From assembly GCA_944390305.1 (NCBI GenBank), contig CALXPX010000036.1, forward strand, positions 1 to 11,208: 11,208 nt of DNA. Reading direction: 5' to 3'. Below, in pieces: positions 1 through 6,053 of this stretch. Source of the stretch: an uncultured Clostridia bacterium. GTDB lineage: Bacteria > Bacillota > Clostridia > TANB77 > CAG-508. A program made the position numbers and the translations under genes. Position 1 is the first letter of the stretch; each line of letters begins with the position of its first letter. The notes under the pieces are model-generated. The model worked only from the letters and a program-made list of their open reading frames with translations. It was not told the origin of the DNA and ran no database searches.

Positions 1-5
1 GTATA

Positions 6-1286
6 TTGATAATAATAGCAATAATTTTAATAGCTTTTCTAGCTATATATTTTAAATATAAAATAGGAATAAATGTTTCTACAATAGTAAGCATTGATAA
101 TAATGGGAAAATATATACAGCAAATTATGAGGCACAAAACGAAAGTTTCAATTTGAATGAAGTTATTTTAAAAGATTTAAATTTAAATGAAATTGAAATT
201 TTAAAAGTACATGTAGGAGAATATATATATTTATACATAAAAAAAGATAATAAATATAATTATTGTAATAGTACTAATTTTTATTGTAAAGTTACAAAAA
301 TAGATAATAACAAAATAGAAGTAGAAATGCCTAATTGGAATTTTTATTCCTTAGACGCAAAAAAAGCTAAAATTAAAGATATGGAAGGAAAGAACATAGA
401 TATTTCTAGTTTACAATCAGGTAATACAATAGAAATTATAAACGTAGAGCCGGAAATAACGCCATCAATAGCTAGAAATTTTGAAGGATATTGGCTAGAT
501 CATATATATGATGTTAAAAAAATAAAATTAATAGAAACAGATGAAAAAACAAAAGAAAAAATAGAAAATAGAAATATGGTTGCAGTAAAAAAAGCTATTG
601 TTGCAGGAGTAAACAAAGATAGTCTTTTTGTAGTTGATAATGAAAATGATGAACTTTTATATGAATTATCTTTTACAAATGAAGGTAATATAGGCTTTAA
701 ACAAGGACAAGAAATACTAATTTATTTTAATGGTAAAAATAGTGGATTAACTGGAATAAATGGAATTAATAAAATAAATACTGCATCAAAAATAGAAATT
801 ACGGGAAATGAAAATAAAACAGTAGTTACAAATGAAATATTGAAAAAACTTTATACAACATTTGACAATGTCAAAGTTAATATAGATAATATAACAAATA
901 CAGAAATAACAATGACAATAACAGATTCAAATGATATTAAGTATGATTTTGCAAATAAATATACACTTTCTAAAAATATTGCTAAAAAGACTCAATCTGC
1001 TGTTATAACTGAAGAAGGAATGTCAATACCTGGTTATACTGGAGATGAATGGGAAGAGCTAGGTAAAATATCTAACCAAAACTCTGAAAACGAAGGAACT
1101 ATGGAAATAATTGATAGTAATACTTCAAAAAGAACATATAATTGGACTGATACTTATGGAAATTTACCAAGTGGAGAATATAGATTATTATTAGAAGATG
1201 GAGAAAAATTCGAAAAATTATCAGTTAAATTTACTATTGATGAAAAGGGAAAAATTAGCGAATATGATGTAAGTAAAGGATACTGA
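6..1286 (+). CDS. Membrane-anchored extracytoplasmic protein with C-terminal Ig-like domain (5' end probably incomplete)
   Basis: Function unknown; probably held in the membrane by its N-terminus and exposed outside the cell. The first ~16 residues are a hydrophobic helix (IIIAIILIAFLAIYF) followed by KYK. The rest is beta-rich and polar. Residues ~195-275 hold a module ending in 'GQEILIYFNG...KIEI', a pattern I associate with small OB-like domains of exported clostridial proteins. Residues ~285-420 look like a bacterial Ig-like domain, with 'TITDSNDIKYDF' and the typical 'YGNLPSGEYRL' turn followed by 'VKFTID'. The start is unsafe: the only visible in-frame initiator is TTG at position 6, no ribosome binding site can be seen, the frame is open to the window edge, and the usual positively charged residues before the helix are missing. 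The true start is therefore probably a few codons upstream. It ends in TGA. No typical terminator follows. Confidence 0.75.
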   Translation: MIIIAIILIAFLAIYFKYKIGINVSTIVSIDNNGKIYTANYEAQNESFNLNEVILKDLNLNEIEILKVHVGEYIYLYIKKDNKYNYCNSTNFYCKVTKIDNNKIEVEMPNWNFYSLDAKKAKIKDMEGKNIDISSLQSGNTIEIINVEPEITPSIARNFEGYWLDHIYDVKKIKLIETDEKTKEKIENRNMVAVKKAIVAGVNKDSLFVVDNENDELLYELSFTNEGNIGFKQGQEILIYFNGKNSGLTGINGINKINTASKIEITGNENKTVVTNEILKKLYTTFDNVKVNIDNITNTEITMTITDSNDIKYDFANKYTLSKNIAKKTQSAVITEEGMSIPGYTGDEWEELGKISNQNSENEGTMEIIDSNTSKRTYNWTDTYGNLPSGEYRLLLEDGEKFEKLSVKFTIDEKGKISEYDVSKGY

Positions 1287-1380
1287 AATGAAAAAATGAG
1301 TAAGAGGAAAAATTTTTTAAAACTAAAAAGTAGTCAAAATAAATTAACATTTCTTTATGAACATATATATAATATGAATT

Positions 1381-1427
1381 TTGGGTTATAAATTTTATTT
1401 GTTTTTATATCTAAAATTTTATCCCAA
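1381..1427. repeat. Imperfect inverted repeat (TTGGG...CCCAA)
   Basis: The left arm at 1381-1397 (TTGGGTTATAAATTTTA) is complementary to the right arm at 1412-1427 (TAAAATTTTATCCCAA), with one bulged base and one mismatch and a loop of 14 bases. The GGG/CCC clamp at the outer end makes it stand out from the A/T background. It could be the terminator of the preceding gene, but no T-run follows on the + strand, so this role is not established. Confidence 0.5.
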
Positions 1428-1437
1428 ATATAATATA

Positions 1438-1479
1438 ATAAAGTTTTAGCGGTTAATTCAGTTTGTTTATAAACTTTAT
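1438..1479. repeat. Perfect 9-bp inverted repeat ATAAAGTTT / AAACTTTAT
   Basis: The arms lie at 1438-1446 and 1471-1479, with 24 bases between them. It lies just outside the right arm of the previous inverted repeat. All but one pair per arm is A-T, so chance occurrence in this A/T-rich background is quite possible. Biological role unknown. Confidence 0.35.
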
Positions 1480-1727
1480 TTTGTAACTTTATTAGTTGGA
1501 TTACATATTTAAATATTTATAAAAAATGCGATAAAAGTAATTACAAGAAAAAATATTTATAATTAATTCATTATAAATATATATCTATTCACTTCCTTGT
1601 TTAATCAACAAAGAATCTTTTACTATAAAAGCTTGCTATCTTTATATAGATGTAAAAATAAATTTTACAGTAAATTATTTTAATATTATTATATCTTTAA
1701 TAAAGTATAGAAAATTTTTGAAAAAAC

Positions 1728-1756
1728 TTGTAGAAATTTACTAAGTATGATAATAT
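1728..1756 (+). promoter_or_regulatory. Probable promoter of the 162-residue membrane protein gene
   Basis: A -35-like TTGTAG (1728-1733), a 17-base spacer and a -10-like TAATAT (1751-1756) preceded by TG at 1748-1749 make an extended -10 promoter. A start of transcription near 1763 would leave a short leader of about 20 bases. Other spacings are possible in this A/T-rich DNA (GATAAT at 1749-1754, for example), so the exact hexamers are uncertain. Confidence 0.45.
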
Positions 1757-1782
1757 GAATCATATAAAAGGAGGTGTAAAAT

Positions 1783-2271
1783 ATGAAGAAAATTTTTATT
1801 GTAATTGGAATAATATTAGTAGTATTACTAGTATTAGGAGGTATAGCTTTAGTAATATTTAATGTATTAAATAAAGAGAAAACATCTATATCAGCAGATA
1901 ATTTTAGTGCTATAATGGAAAGTAAAGGTTATGTAATGACTGACACTACAAGTCAATTTTCACAATATGAAAATTATATGCTTAAGTCTTATGTTGCACA
2001 AAAAAGTGATTATCAAATAGAATTTTATGAATTGTCTACTATAGAAAATGCAATAAGTATGTATAATACAAATAAAGCAAAATTTGAATCACAAAAATCA
2101 AGTGTTTCTGCAGGTGCAACATCAAGTATGAAAAATTATTCGACATATTCATTATCTACAAATGGTAAGTATAAATATCTTGCAAGAATAGATAATACCC
2201 TAGTTTATGTTGATGTAGACGAAAATTATAAAGATATCGTGAAAGACATAATGAAAGAAATCGGTTATTAA
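1783..2271 (+). CDS. Small membrane-anchored extracytoplasmic protein, unknown function
   Basis: I do not recognise the family. The 162-residue product begins MKKIF and has one long hydrophobic helix at about residues 4-28 (with VVLLVLGG), which should act as an uncleaved signal anchor. The remaining ~130 residues would be outside the cell. They contain a mixed alpha/beta domain with 'NAISMYNTNKAKFES' (amphipathic helix), a Ser/Thr-rich stretch (SSVSAGATSS, residues ~107-116) and a C-terminal 'YVDVDENYKDIVKDIMKEIGY'-type helix. There is no cysteine, lipobox or sorting signal. The start is secure: ATG is preceded by AAGGAGGTG at 1768-1776, an almost ideal ribosome binding site. The gene looks monocistronic, with its own promoter and a strong terminator directly after the stop. 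That arrangement suggests a well-expressed, independently regulated surface protein. Confidence 0.85.
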   Translation: MKKIFIVIGIILVVLLVLGGIALVIFNVLNKEKTSISADNFSAIMESKGYVMTDTTSQFSQYENYMLKSYVAQKSDYQIEFYELSTIENAISMYNTNKAKFESQKSSVSAGATSSMKNYSTYSLSTNGKYKYLARIDNTLVYVDVDENYKDIVKDIMKEIGY

Positions 2272-2279
2272 TTGAATAA

Positions 2280-2320
2280 ATAAAAAACGGAGAGATAAAA
2301 AATTTCTCTCTGTTTTTTAT
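2280..2320 (+). terminator. Intrinsic terminator after the 162-residue protein gene
   Basis: The left arm AAAAAACGGAGAGA (2282-2295) pairs with TCTCTCTGTTTTTT (2305-2318), with a single G-T wobble and a 9-base loop. Two more A-T pairs can form outside it. The stem ends in a run of six T. The matching A-run on the left means it can also stop transcription from the other direction. Confidence 0.92.
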
Positions 2321-2475
2321 AAAATAATTTTGCCTTTATGAAACAGTAATAAAAGAAAATAATAAAAAAGAATACATGAGCTTGCAATAATAAAGCGCAT
2401 GAAAATAAAAAGCATTAATATTTTTTTGAATAAAATTTTATATATAGAAAAAAATAAAAGTATAAATATAGTAAA

Positions 2476-2489
2476 AGGTGGAATTTATG
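2476..2489 (+). promoter_or_regulatory. Ribosome binding site that decides the start of the beta-helix protein
   Basis: AGGTGG at 2476-2481 lies 5 bases before ATG at 2487. A GTG three codons further upstream (2478) is inside the ribosome binding site itself and is unlikely to be the start, so ATG 2487 is preferred. Confidence 0.75.
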
Positions 2490-4355
2490 AATAAGAAAAA
2501 ATATGCATTCATTTTTATAATTATACTTTTATTTTTACCTATTGTTTCTATAGCTACAAATATAATTATAAAATCTAAAATAGATACTATTGAGATTACT
2601 AATGTTGATGAACTTTCAAATGCTATTGTAAATCAAAAATCGAATCAAATATGGAAAATAAAAAATGGAATATATAATTTAACAGAACAAGAATTAAATA
2701 AATATAAAAATTGGAAAAATCCGGGGACTAGTTCTCAAGGAAATTGGTATTTTCCTATTTATGAAGACAATATAACTCTGATTGGTGAGGGAAATGTTAC
2801 CATAACTAGTAGTGTGGAAACTGCAAATGGCACTTGGGCAACTCAGGATTTTGTATCTATTTGGGGAGATAATATTACAATAAATAATATAAATTTTAGC
2901 TCAAAAAAATCACAGAACAAAGCAATTGAAATCATGGGAAAAAATTTTATTTTAAAAAATTCTACAATAAAAGAAGTAATATATGATAATTCATCAAATA
3001 ACAAAGTGTTTAGTGGATCCATATATTTTAATCCTCTAAATAATGAAAAGGATATAGGTAATTGTTTGCTAGAAAATGTATATATTTTTGCGTACATTTC
3101 AGCGAGCCAAGCTCAAAAAGGCAATTTGGATGTATTAAACTTAACTTTAAACTTTACTAATAATGTATGGAGTGAATGGGGAGAAGGATATGGTCCTTCT
3201 TTAATAGGCGATGTATATGGAAAAACAGAAAATATTACTTATATAGTGGATAATAATGTTATTTGGAATGAGCTTGTATCTCTTGATTATATATATAGCC
3301 AAGATACTAAACCGGGTACAATAATAAAATTATCTGAAGATATCAAACTAGATAAATCTTTAGCCATTACTCGTAGTGATATCACCATAGATTTAAATAG
3401 TCATAAAATAGAAGCAACAAGCAATTTTTCTACTTTAAAAGATAATCAAAAACATCTAATAGTATTAGATAATGTAAATAATGTTATAATAAAAAATGGC
3501 ACGGTTGAAACTAATAACAATAATAAAAATGGTATTACTATTGCCGATTCTAAAGCAATAACATTAGAAAATTTAATAATAAATAATCAAAGTACTTCAG
3601 CAGGAGGAATTCCATTATCTATATATAATTCTAATACTAATATTAAAGGAAATTTAGAAATTCATGTTAGTGATAATCACTTATATGGGATAAATATTAG
3701 TTCTACTGATAAAAATTCATCTTTGAATTTTGAAAATAATTCATATGTATCAATTAAAGGGAAAGATACTTTGACTGTAATTAATTTAGAAGGTTCAAAG
3801 GAAAATATAAATATTTCTGGAGCAATAATAGATGTGGGGCTAGAAATGGATGAAAATGGTAATTTTGTTAAACACAATCATAAGTTTTCAGATATATGGA
3901 ATTATGACAAAGATTATCATTGGAAAGAATGCATATGTGGTGAAAGGGTAGATACCTTTAATCATATTTTGGTATGGATAATTGATAAAGAAAGTACAAC
4001 TACATCTAAAGGGCTAAAACATAAAGAATGTAATATATGTGGTTATAAAGAAGAAAAAGTTGAAATACCAGTAACTGGAATATTAGATAACTTAGATGAA
4101 GAAAAAAATGAAAATATAGCTTCTGCAAATGAAAACAATAAAAATAATATTGATCATAATGAAAATAGTAATAAAGAATATTTAAATGAATTTAGAAAGG
4201 AAGAAGAAAATATAATATTTGAAGATGATGCATATATGGAAAAAGAAGATATAAAGTTTTTTAATAAATCAATTGTTGGAATTTATTTTATTATTGTAAT
4301 TGTTTTTATTAGTATATTAATAATTATAATATTAAAAAATTATAAAAAGGCATAA
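2487..4355 (+). CDS. Surface protein: beta-helix-like exodomain, Cys-pair module, C-terminal membrane anchor
   Basis: Role unknown; probably a cell-surface adhesin-like or structural protein. From ATG 2487 it has 622 residues. Residues ~5-25 are a hydrophobic signal segment after NKKK. Residues ~35-455 consist of repeated short beta-strands rich in Asn and Ile/Val ('NITINNINF', 'DITIDLNSHKI', 'NVIIKNGTVE'), the look of a right-handed beta-helix (pectin-lyase fold). Residues 463-525 form a module with HNH, 'HWKECICGE' and 'ECNICGY' (C482, C484, C515, C518), similar to HxHxW...CxCGE repeats of clostridial surface proteins. An IPVTG at 527-531 follows, then an acidic, Asn-rich linker (~535-590) and a final hydrophobic helix (~596-617) with the basic tail KNYKKA. 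The last helix suggests anchoring in the membrane. No catalytic residues of a known polysaccharide lyase are evident. Another hypothesis is a carbohydrate-binding surface protein. Confidence 0.85.
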   Translation: MNKKKYAFIFIIILLFLPIVSIATNIIIKSKIDTIEITNVDELSNAIVNQKSNQIWKIKNGIYNLTEQELNKYKNWKNPGTSSQGNWYFPIYEDNITLIGEGNVTITSSVETANGTWATQDFVSIWGDNITINNINFSSKKSQNKAIEIMGKNFILKNSTIKEVIYDNSSNNKVFSGSIYFNPLNNEKDIGNCLLENVYIFAYISASQAQKGNLDVLNLTLNFTNNVWSEWGEGYGPSLIGDVYGKTENITYIVDNNVIWNELVSLDYIYSQDTKPGTIIKLSEDIKLDKSLAITRSDITIDLNSHKIEATSNFSTLKDNQKHLIVLDNVNNVIIKNGTVETNNNNKNGITIADSKAITLENLIINNQSTSAGGIPLSIYNSNTNIKGNLEIHVSDNHLYGINISSTDKNSSLNFENNSYVSIKGKDTLTVINLEGSKENINISGAIIDVGLEMDENGNFVKHNHKFSDIWNYDKDYHWKECICGERVDTFNHILVWIIDKESTTTSKGLKHKECNICGYKEEKVEIPVTGILDNLDEEKNENIASANENNKNNIDHNENSNKEYLNEFRKEEENIIFEDDAYMEKEDIKFFNKSIVGIYFIIVIVFISILIIIILKNYKKA

Positions 4356-4452
4356 AATATTATTTGTATTTTATAATGATATTTAGTGCTTATTATATAT
4401 CCTTTAGAATCTAGAATTTTGTATATCTTGAAATTTGCAAAGATTTAGATAA

Positions 4453-4481
4453 AGGACAAAAAGCAAGAATAAAGTTATAAA
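4453..4481 (+). promoter_or_regulatory. Possible promoter of the CYTH protein gene
   Basis: AGGACA (4453-4458), a 17-base spacer and TATAAA (4476-4481) fit the housekeeping sigma pattern (4 of 6 and 5 of 6 bases). Transcription would begin near 4488, about 30 bases before the start codon. A second TATAAT at 4485-4490 has no good -35. The rest of the 163-base gap shows only an all-A/T dyad. Confidence 0.4.
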
Positions 4482-4518
4482 CTATATAATAAAAAAATAT
4501 ATAAATATTGGGAGTTTT

Positions 4519-5019
4519 ATGGAGATAGAAAGAAAATTTTTAATTAATAATGTAAATAATTTAACGTTAAATAGATTTGCAAATAAAGAGATTATTCAAG
4601 ATTATTTATATGTAGATGATTTTACAGCTATTAGAAAAAGAAAAATTATTGAAGATAAGGATTGTATATACACATATACTGTTAAAACAAATAAAGTTGG
4701 AATTAAGGTCAATGAAATAGAAACGAAAATTACTAAAGAACAATATGAAAATTTAAAAATAAATGAATCTTTTAATCAAATAAGTAAGACTAGATATATA
4801 ATTCCATATAAAGATAATTTGAAAATAGAATTAGATGTATTTCATGAAAAATACGAGGGGATAATATTCGCAGAAATTGAATTTGAAAGTGAAGGACAAG
4901 CAAAGAATACGGAATTACCTACTTGGTTTGGAAAAGAATTAAGCTATAATATAACTAATAGCGAAATGGCTATAAAGCCAGTTAGCAATATACTTGGTAA
5001 GATACAAAATAATTCTTAG
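4519..5019 (+). CDS. CYTH domain protein, probable tripolyphosphate/nucleotide triphosphate phosphohydrolase
   Basis: CYTH proteins fold into a triphosphate tunnel and cleave tripolyphosphate, thiamine triphosphate or nucleotides with a divalent metal; some are class IV adenylate cyclases. The product begins MEIERKFLI, giving the defining ExExK motif (E2, E4, K6). Further family residues are R39/R41 in 'IRKRK', K56 in 'YTVK', E66/E68 in 'NEIET', K90/R92 in 'KTRY', E104/D106 in 'KIELDVF' and E119/E121 in 'AEIEFE', followed by 'ITNSEMA' near the C-terminus. At 166 residues it is a single-domain member with no CHAD partner domain. It has no signal peptide, so it is cytoplasmic. GGGAG at 4510-4514 precedes the ATG by 4 bases. 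The substrate cannot be read from sequence; inorganic triphosphatase is the most common activity of short bacterial members. Confidence 0.9.
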   Translation: MEIERKFLINNVNNLTLNRFANKEIIQDYLYVDDFTAIRKRKIIEDKDCIYTYTVKTNKVGIKVNEIETKITKEQYENLKINESFNQISKTRYIIPYKDNLKIELDVFHEKYEGIIFAEIEFESEGQAKNTELPTWFGKELSYNITNSEMAIKPVSNILGKIQNNS

Positions 5020-5038
5020 TTTATATTTTTATATTAAA

Positions 5039-5067
5039 TTGCAAAAAAATTAATTATATGATATTAT
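5039..5067 (+). promoter_or_regulatory. Extended -10 promoter of the 271-residue protein gene
   Basis: TTGCAA (5039-5044), a 17-base spacer and TATTAT (5062-5067), with TG at 5059-5060 forming an extended -10. Transcription would start near 5074, giving a leader of about 28 bases. This gene can therefore be transcribed apart from the CYTH gene, although no terminator separates the two. Confidence 0.6.
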
Positions 5068-5101
5068 ATGTTTATTATTATTTTTGCTAGTAAGGAGAAA
5101 T

Positions 5102-5917
5102 ATGGAAATATCAGAAGAACTAATTAAATATAGATCTGCAAAAAATTTTTTTCATTATGATAGAGCTGTAGAAAGTGCTAAAGATGAAAATGGAATTGTA
5201 AATGAAGAAAAATTAAATAAAATACTTGAGAATGCTTATAATAAAATGATATGTTATTTAGAAGAGCATGCTGAAGTTAATGGAAAAAGAAGCTTGGCAC
5301 TAGATAGAAATATAGCTAGAATAAATGAGCTATATAGTTTAGTAAGAAATAGAAAACAAATGCAATATTTAAGTGAAGTTTTAAAGCAAGAAAATAGTTT
5401 AAATATTAACGAAGATGATATGATTAAAGCAGCTAGCCAAATAAGTAAAATAGGTTATGTATCAAATAAATTTCCTAAAATTTTACTAGTAAATATAAAC
5501 TCTGGAAATGGAAATAGAAAAAGTGTGAGAATTTTAAGGAAAGGAACATTAGCATATAGAACATCTTTTAATGTATCATCTGAAATTGACGTATATAACA
5601 TTACAAAAAATATCAAGGGATTAGATAGAAATTTTACTGTATTTACAAATACATTATTTAACAAAGCAGAAATGCTAATGCGAAAAAAAGCAACTGGAGA
5701 AAGAATTTCAGAAGATGAAGAAGAATATATACTAAAAGTTCAAGAACAATTGTCAGATATTAGTCTGTTAGCATGCCAAAGAAAATTAAATGGATATATA
5801 GGAACAGTCGAAGGAAAAAAAGGTTCACTTGATATTGTATTTGAGCCTGATGATTACAGAGCTTGTAGAGCATTTATAGATAAGATGAAAGAAAGTAGAG
5901 AAGATAAAGAAAAATAA
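5102..5917 (+). CDS. Cytoplasmic protein of unknown function
   Basis: I do not recognise this family. From ATG 5102 the product has 271 residues. It has no signal peptide or membrane helix and is highly charged. Residues ~1-125 look alpha-helical ('EEKLNKILENAYNKMICYLEE', 'NRKQMQYLSEVLKQ'). Residues ~120-175 look like beta-strands ('FPKILLVNINSG', 'RKSVRILRKGTLAYRT'). The C-terminal part is again helical with 'ISEDEEEYILKVQEQLSDI' and ends in a charged tail (MKESREDKEK). The start is chosen because AAGGAG (5092-5097) sits directly before ATG 5102; a TTG at 5084 lies before that site and is unlikely. It follows the CYTH gene by 82 bases in the same direction, has its own promoter and ends in an intrinsic terminator. 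No metal-binding or nucleotide-binding motif is visible. A regulatory or RNA/protein-binding role is only a guess. Confidence 0.8.
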   Translation: MEISEELIKYRSAKNFFHYDRAVESAKDENGIVNEEKLNKILENAYNKMICYLEEHAEVNGKRSLALDRNIARINELYSLVRNRKQMQYLSEVLKQENSLNINEDDMIKAASQISKIGYVSNKFPKILLVNINSGNGNRKSVRILRKGTLAYRTSFNVSSEIDVYNITKNIKGLDRNFTVFTNTLFNKAEMLMRKKATGERISEDEEEYILKVQEQLSDISLLACQRKLNGYIGTVEGKKGSLDIVFEPDDYRACRAFIDKMKESREDKEK

Positions 5918-5921
5918 TTTT

Positions 5922-5950
5922 AAACATGTACTAAATAAGTACATGTTTTT
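5922..5950 (+). terminator. Intrinsic terminator after the 271-residue protein gene
   Basis: AAACATGTACT (5922-5932) pairs perfectly with AGTACATGTTT (5938-5948) around a 5-base loop and runs into five T (5946-5950). It lies 4 bases after the stop codon and insulates the suf operon from upstream transcription. Confidence 0.9.
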
Positions 5951-5963
5951 ATATTTAAATATA

Positions 5964-5992
5964 TTGACATATAATCTAGAAAATGATAAGAT
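5964..5992 (+). promoter_or_regulatory. Promoter of the suf operon
   Basis: A perfect -35 TTGACA (5964-5969), a 17-base spacer and a -10 TAAGAT (5987-5992) preceded by TG at 5984-5985. Transcription should start near 5999-6000, giving a leader of about 54 bases. It is the best housekeeping-type promoter in the window and lies just behind the preceding terminator. Confidence 0.8.
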
Positions 5993-5996
5993 TATA
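5970..5996. promoter_or_regulatory. Operator-like dyad inside the suf promoter
   Basis: TATAATCT (5970-5977) and AGATTATA (5989-5996) are perfect 8-base inverted arms around an 11-base centre. The left arm begins right after the -35 and the right arm covers most of the -10. A dimeric regulator bound here would block RNA polymerase. The regulator is unknown; Rrf2/IscR-type proteins commonly control suf genes, but none is encoded in the window. Confidence 0.45.
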
Positions 5997-5999
5997 AAT

Positions 6000-6015
6000 G
6001 TTAGACTAAACTAAC
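6000..6015. promoter_or_regulatory. Second dyad at the suf transcription start
   Basis: GTTAG (6000-6004) and CTAAC (6011-6015) are perfect inverted arms around ACTAAA. The site covers the predicted transcription start to about +16. The core GACTAAACTA is loosely reminiscent of IscR-type sites, but this is only a resemblance. Confidence 0.35.
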
Positions 6016-6024
6016 AAAAACAAA

Positions 6025-6031
6025 AAGGAGG
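6025..6031 (+). promoter_or_regulatory. Strong but distant ribosome binding site of sufC
   Basis: AAGGAGG is an ideal Shine-Dalgarno sequence, yet 22 bases separate it from the sufC ATG at 6054, where 5-10 is normal. No ATG, GTG or TTG lies at the normal distance. The gap contains GGG-AATAA-CCC (6036-6046), a small possible hairpin that would halve the effective distance. Confidence 0.6.
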
Positions 6032-6053
6032 AATAGGGAATAACCCGAAATAT

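Larger units (their letters stand above)
1287..1782. other. 496-bp non-coding region
   Basis: This stretch is extremely A/T-rich and has no credible coding frame on either strand; the frames are broken every few codons. What can be seen is a pair of overlapping inverted repeats in the first third (1381-1427 and 1438-1479) and a probable promoter plus ribosome binding site for the following gene at the right end. The middle (about 1480-1715) shows nothing I can name. It may be a decayed gene, a structured RNA or plain spacer. Confidence 0.7.

Noticed and set aside
1284..1286. UGA recoding as Trp (mycoplasma-type code), considered because of the extreme A/T content
   Set aside because: TGA ends the first gene at a natural domain end, and all SUF proteins read through at full length with Trp encoded by TGG.
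1585..1638. Short minus-strand frame reading QAFIVKDSLLIKQGSE in the 496-bp gap, as a relic of a decayed gene
   Set aside because: Only 16 codons between stops, and no similarity continues in the neighbouring sequence in any frame.
2375..2401. CATGAGCTT / AAGCGCATG hairpin in the gap before the beta-helix gene
   Set aside because: One mismatch in nine pairs, no T-run on either side and no relation to a promoter; recorded only as a weak dyad.
2478..2480. GTG as start of the beta-helix protein
   Set aside because: It lies inside the AGGTGG ribosome binding site; ATG 2487 has correct spacing to that site.
2843..3097. Open frame of 84 codons on the minus strand
   Set aside because: It lies wholly inside the beta-helix gene and has no family resemblance, no ribosome binding site and biased shadow composition.
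3677..3877. Open frame of 66 codons on the minus strand
   Set aside because: A shadow of the beta-helix gene with no translation signals.
4065..4079. IPVTG as a working sortase sorting signal
   Set aside because: A sorting signal needs the hydrophobic stretch almost at once after the motif; here about 65 polar residues come between.
4352..4374. ATAAAATA / TATTTTAT hairpin as terminator of the beta-helix gene
   Set aside because: The stem is all A-T and no T-run follows; such dyads are expected by chance at this composition.
5084..5086. TTG as start of the 271-residue protein
   Set aside because: The AAGGAG at 5092-5097 is downstream of it and correctly placed for ATG 5102.
5455..5664. Open frame of 69 codons on the minus strand
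   Set aside because: A shadow of the 271-residue gene; hydrophobic and Phe-rich as expected from antisense reading of A/T-rich codons.
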